Positions 61,775 to 64,000 of a stretch of DNA of 64,000 bases are shown here, in pieces. Numbering within the stretch: the first letter of the stretch is position 1; each line of letters begins with the position of its first letter. Under the pieces are notes generated by a model. That model worked only from the letters and a program-made list of their open reading frames with translations. It ran no database searches and was not told where the DNA came from. The translations under genes were made by a program, and so were the position numbers. The stretch lies in contig NZ_SOAV01000004.1 of NCBI RefSeq assembly GCF_004364245.1, forward strand, positions 372,001 to 436,000, written 5' to 3'. The stretch comes from Streptomyces sp. BK208 (GTDB lineage: Bacteria > Actinomycetota > Actinomycetes > Streptomycetales > Streptomycetaceae).

Positions 61775-62784
61775 CCGCGGTACAGCTGCTGATCGGCCTG
61801 GCGACGCTGGTCGTCAACGCGTTCTTCGTGGGCGCCGAGTTCGCCCTGATCTCCGTGCGCCGCAGCCAGGTGGAGCCGTACGCCGAAGAGGGCGACACCC
61901 GAGCCAAACGCGTGCTGTGGGGACTGGAGCACGTGTCGGCGCTGCTGGCGGCGGCACAGCTGGGCATCACGCTGTGCACGCTGGTCCTCGGCGTGGTCGC
62001 GGAACCGGCGATCGCGCATCTGCTGGAACCGGTGTTCCACGCGGTGGGGGTGCCCTCGGGCGCGGGTCACGCGGTGTCCTTCGTGATCGCCCTGGCGCTG
62101 GCGACGTATCTGCACATGCTGCTCGGCGAGATGGTGCCGAAGAACGTCGCGCTGGCCGAGCCGGTGCGCAGCGCGCTGGCGCTCGGGCCGCCGCTGGTGG
62201 CGCTGTCCCGGGCACTGCGTCCGGTGATCTTCACGGTCAACGCCTTCGCGAACGGGCTGCTCAAGCTGCTCAGGGTCGAGGCCAGGAACGAGGTGGCGGC
62301 GACCTTCACGGACACCGAGCTGGCGGAGATCGTCAAGGACGCGGGCGAGGCCGGTCTGATCGACGACCGGGCCCGGGAGCGCCTGCACGACGCCCTGGAG
62401 CTGGGCCGGCGGCCGGTGCGGGACGTGGTGCTGCCGCTGGAGCGCGTCGTCCACGCGCGCGTGGGCATCACCCCGGAGCAGCTGGAGCGGCTGTCGGCGC
62501 AGTCGGGGTTCTCCCGCTTCCCGGTGGTGGACGACGGGCGGCGGATCGTCGGCTACCTGCACGTCAAGGACGCCCTGGACGCCTCGCCGCGCGACCTGCC
62601 GTTCCGGTTGCAGGACATGCGTCCCATCGCCCGGGTACGCGAGCGCACCCCGCTGGACGACGTCCTGACCGCCATGCGGCGCAGCCGCACCCACCTGGCG
62701 GCGGTCCTCGGCTCCGACGGGCGGCTCGCGGGCCTGGTGACCATGGAGGACGTCCTGCGGGAGCTGTTCGGGCAGCCGACGTGA
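61771..62784 (+). CDS. CorC-type membrane protein (CNNM + CBS) 2
   Basis: 337 residues. Same CNNM fold: EFALISVRRSQVEPYAEEGD, LAAAQLGITLCTLVLGVVAEP, LLGEMVPKNVALAEP; CBS pair with FSRFPVVDDGRRIVGYLHVKD and TMEDVLRELFG at the end. It lacks the C-terminal CorC_HlyC domain of the first protein. The tandem arrangement suggests a heteromeric membrane complex. Confidence 0.9.
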   Translation: MTAVQLLIGLATLVVNAFFVGAEFALISVRRSQVEPYAEEGDTRAKRVLWGLEHVSALLAAAQLGITLCTLVLGVVAEPAIAHLLEPVFHAVGVPSGAGHAVSFVIALALATYLHMLLGEMVPKNVALAEPVRSALALGPPLVALSRALRPVIFTVNAFANGLLKLLRVEARNEVAATFTDTELAEIVKDAGEAGLIDDRARERLHDALELGRRPVRDVVLPLERVVHARVGITPEQLERLSAQSGFSRFPVVDDGRRIVGYLHVKDALDASPRDLPFRLQDMRPIARVRERTPLDDVLTAMRRSRTHLAAVLGSDGRLAGLVTMEDVLRELFGQPT

Positions 62785-62868
62785 CCCCGGTGGACCCGGG
62801 CCGTCCGGACCTGTCCGCGGAGGGCGACCGACCGGCGGGTATGTGCAGGGGATAGCATTTCCGTCGCC

Positions 62869-63651
62869 ATGCAGACGAACCCCACGTACTCCAGTCTCGT
62901 CGCCGTCGGCGACTCCTTCACCGAGGGCATGTCGGACCTGCTGCCCGACGGCTCCTACCGGGGCTGGGCCGACCTCCTCGCCACGCGGATGGCGGCCCGC
63001 TCCCCCGGCTTCCGGTACGCCAACCTGGCGGTGCGCGGAAAGCTGATCGGGCAGATCGTCGAGGAGCAGGTGGACGTCGCCGCCGCCATGGGGGCCGACG
63101 TGATCACGCTCGTCGGCGGGCTCAACGACACGCTGCGGCCCAAGTGCGACATGGCCCGGGTGCGGGACCTGCTGACCCAGGCCGTGGAGCGGCTCGCGCC
63201 GCGGTGCGAGCAGCTGGTGCTGATGCGCAGCCCGGGCCGCCAGGGTCCGGTGCTGGAGCGGTTCCGGCCCCGCATGGAGGCGCTCTTCGCCATCATCGAC
63301 GACCTGGCCGGACAGCACGGCGCCGTGGTCGTCGACCTGTACGCGGCCCGGTCGCTGGCCGACCCGCGGATGTGGGACGTGGACCGGCTGCACCTGACCG
63401 CCGAGGGCCACCGCCGGGTCGCGGAGGCGGTGTGGCAGGCGCTCGGGTACGACGCCGAGGACCCCGACTGGCACGCGCCGGTCCCGGCGACCGCGCCGCC
63501 GGGCTGGGTGGCCCGCAGGACCGCGGACGTCCGGTTCGCCCGGCAGCACCTGCTGCCGTGGATAGGCCGCAGGCTGACCGGCCGCTCGTCCGGGGACGGC
63601 CTGCCGCCCAAGCGTCCGGACCTGCTGCCCTACGAGGACCTGACGCGGTGA
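62869..63651 (+). CDS. SGNH/GDSL-family hydrolase
   Basis: 260 residues. Block I VAVGDSFTEGM (nucleophile Ser), block II ANLAVRGKLI (Gly), block III VGGLNDTLRPK (Asn), block V WDVDRLHLTAEGHRRVAEAVW (Asp and His). It is an esterase or lipase-like enzyme; there is no signal peptide. A TAGCAT hexamer (62853-62858) lies 10 nt before the ATG. Confidence 0.92.
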   Translation: MQTNPTYSSLVAVGDSFTEGMSDLLPDGSYRGWADLLATRMAARSPGFRYANLAVRGKLIGQIVEEQVDVAAAMGADVITLVGGLNDTLRPKCDMARVRDLLTQAVERLAPRCEQLVLMRSPGRQGPVLERFRPRMEALFAIIDDLAGQHGAVVVDLYAARSLADPRMWDVDRLHLTAEGHRRVAEAVWQALGYDAEDPDWHAPVPATAPPGWVARRTADVRFARQHLLPWIGRRLTGRSSGDGLPPKRPDLLPYEDLTR

Positions 63652-63736
63652 TCGCCGGCGCCCGGGGCCCTTCGTAGCTTCCGACGAACGGCCCCGCCGG
63701 GCCGACCTGCACGAATCGCCAGTAGAATCCGTCCAC

Positions 63737-64000
63737 GTGACTTCCGCTCCCGCCAAGCCCCGCATCCCGAACGTCCTCGCCGGACGCTACGCCTCCGCCG
63801 AGCTCGCCACCCTCTGGTCGCCCGAGCAGAAGGTGAGGCTCGAGCGGCAGCTCTGGCTCGCCGTGCTGCGGGCCCAGAAGGACCTGGGCATCGAGGTGCC
63901 CGACGCCGCGATCGCCGACTACGAGCGCGTCCTCGACCAGGTCGACCTGGCCTCGATCGCCGAGCGCGAGAAGGTCACCCGGCACGACGTGAAGGCGCGG
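63737..64000 (+). CDS. purB: Adenylosuccinate lyase, N-terminal fragment (continues past window)
   Basis: The first 88 residues from GTG 63737: IPNVLAGRYASAELATLWSP, EQKVRLERQLWLAVLRAQKD and AEREKVTRHDVKA are the N-terminal helices of PurB, including RYAS that contacts the AMP moiety and the TRHDVKA region. It releases fumarate in AMP and IMP synthesis. A good -10 (TAGAAT, 63723-63728) ends 8 nt before the GTG, which suggests a leaderless mRNA. Confidence 0.93.
   Translation, partial: MTSAPAKPRIPNVLAGRYASAELATLWSPEQKVRLERQLWLAVLRAQKDLGIEVPDAAIADYERVLDQVDLASIAEREKVTRHDVKAR

Overview
The window is very GC-rich and densely coding on both strands, with many GTG starts and ATGA/GTGA overlaps. Gene content (LPMO and GH12 cellulase under a CebR-type operator, MurT/GatD, DUF397/XRE pairs, tripeptidyl aminopeptidase) points to a Streptomyces chromosome. 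From memory, the gene order matches the Streptomyces coelicolor/lividans core-arm region running from the SoxR-regulated SCO1178 locus through celB, pfkA3, tap, ure and bio to purB; this is recall, not a search. No tRNA, rRNA, CRISPR, insertion sequence or prophage was seen.

Layout. 1-2.9 kb: 3' end of a lipid desaturase, an FKBP isomerase gene broken by a +1 frameshift, a small SnoaL-like gene under a SoxR-type box, and divergently a MerR regulator fused to two sliding-clamp domains. 3-7.1 kb: a cellulose island (LacI regulator, GH12 cellulase, AA10 LPMO) with three GGGAGCGCTCCC operators. 7.2-15.1 kb: DUF5519, DHA2 exporter with MarR repressor, DUF779, a phosphodiesterase-like secreted protein, and an acyl-CoA dehydrogenase/quinone reductase operon. 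15.2-20.7 kb: XRE-cupin regulator divergent from a flavoprotein, ATP-dependent DNA ligase with Nudix, aldehyde dehydrogenase. 20.7-28.2 kb: acyl-CoA dehydrogenase/TetR divergent pair, peptide deformylase, the MurT-GatD lipid II amidation pair, phosphofructokinase, CtaG-like protein. 28.2-32.6 kb: a five-gene LytTR regulator / DUF485 / tiny acidic protein / acetate-type symporter / LytS-type kinase operon. 32.7-37.6 kb: AsnC regulator with arginine/ornithine enzymes, an RpiB-like isomerase and an MHS transporter. 37.6-46.3 kb: a 1066-residue two-peptidase protein, XRE-TPR regulator, PlsC, epimerase, tripeptidyl aminopeptidase. 46.4-51.1 kb: urease operon ureABCFGD under a GlnR-like AC-n9-AC array. 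51.7-54.2 kb: c-di-AMP riboswitch with an NlpC/P60 hydrolase, then a HATPase / XRE-DUF5753 / DUF397 trio. 54.2-58.7 kb: biotin genes bioF divergent from bioBAD. 59-64 kb: methyltransferase, acetyltransferase, two CorC-type membrane proteins, SGNH hydrolase, and the start of purB.

The most unusual items are the MerR-clamp fusion with its own 19-bp-spaced operator promoter, a biotin synthase carrying Cys/His 9-residue tail repeats, a single secreted polypeptide carrying both M4 and M28 peptidases plus a chitin-binding module, and a 42-residue repeat protein translationally coupled on both sides inside the symporter operon. Several regulators have a -10 hexamer ending 6-8 nt before the start codon, which predicts leaderless mRNAs. 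All functional calls are from motif reading; no database search was run.
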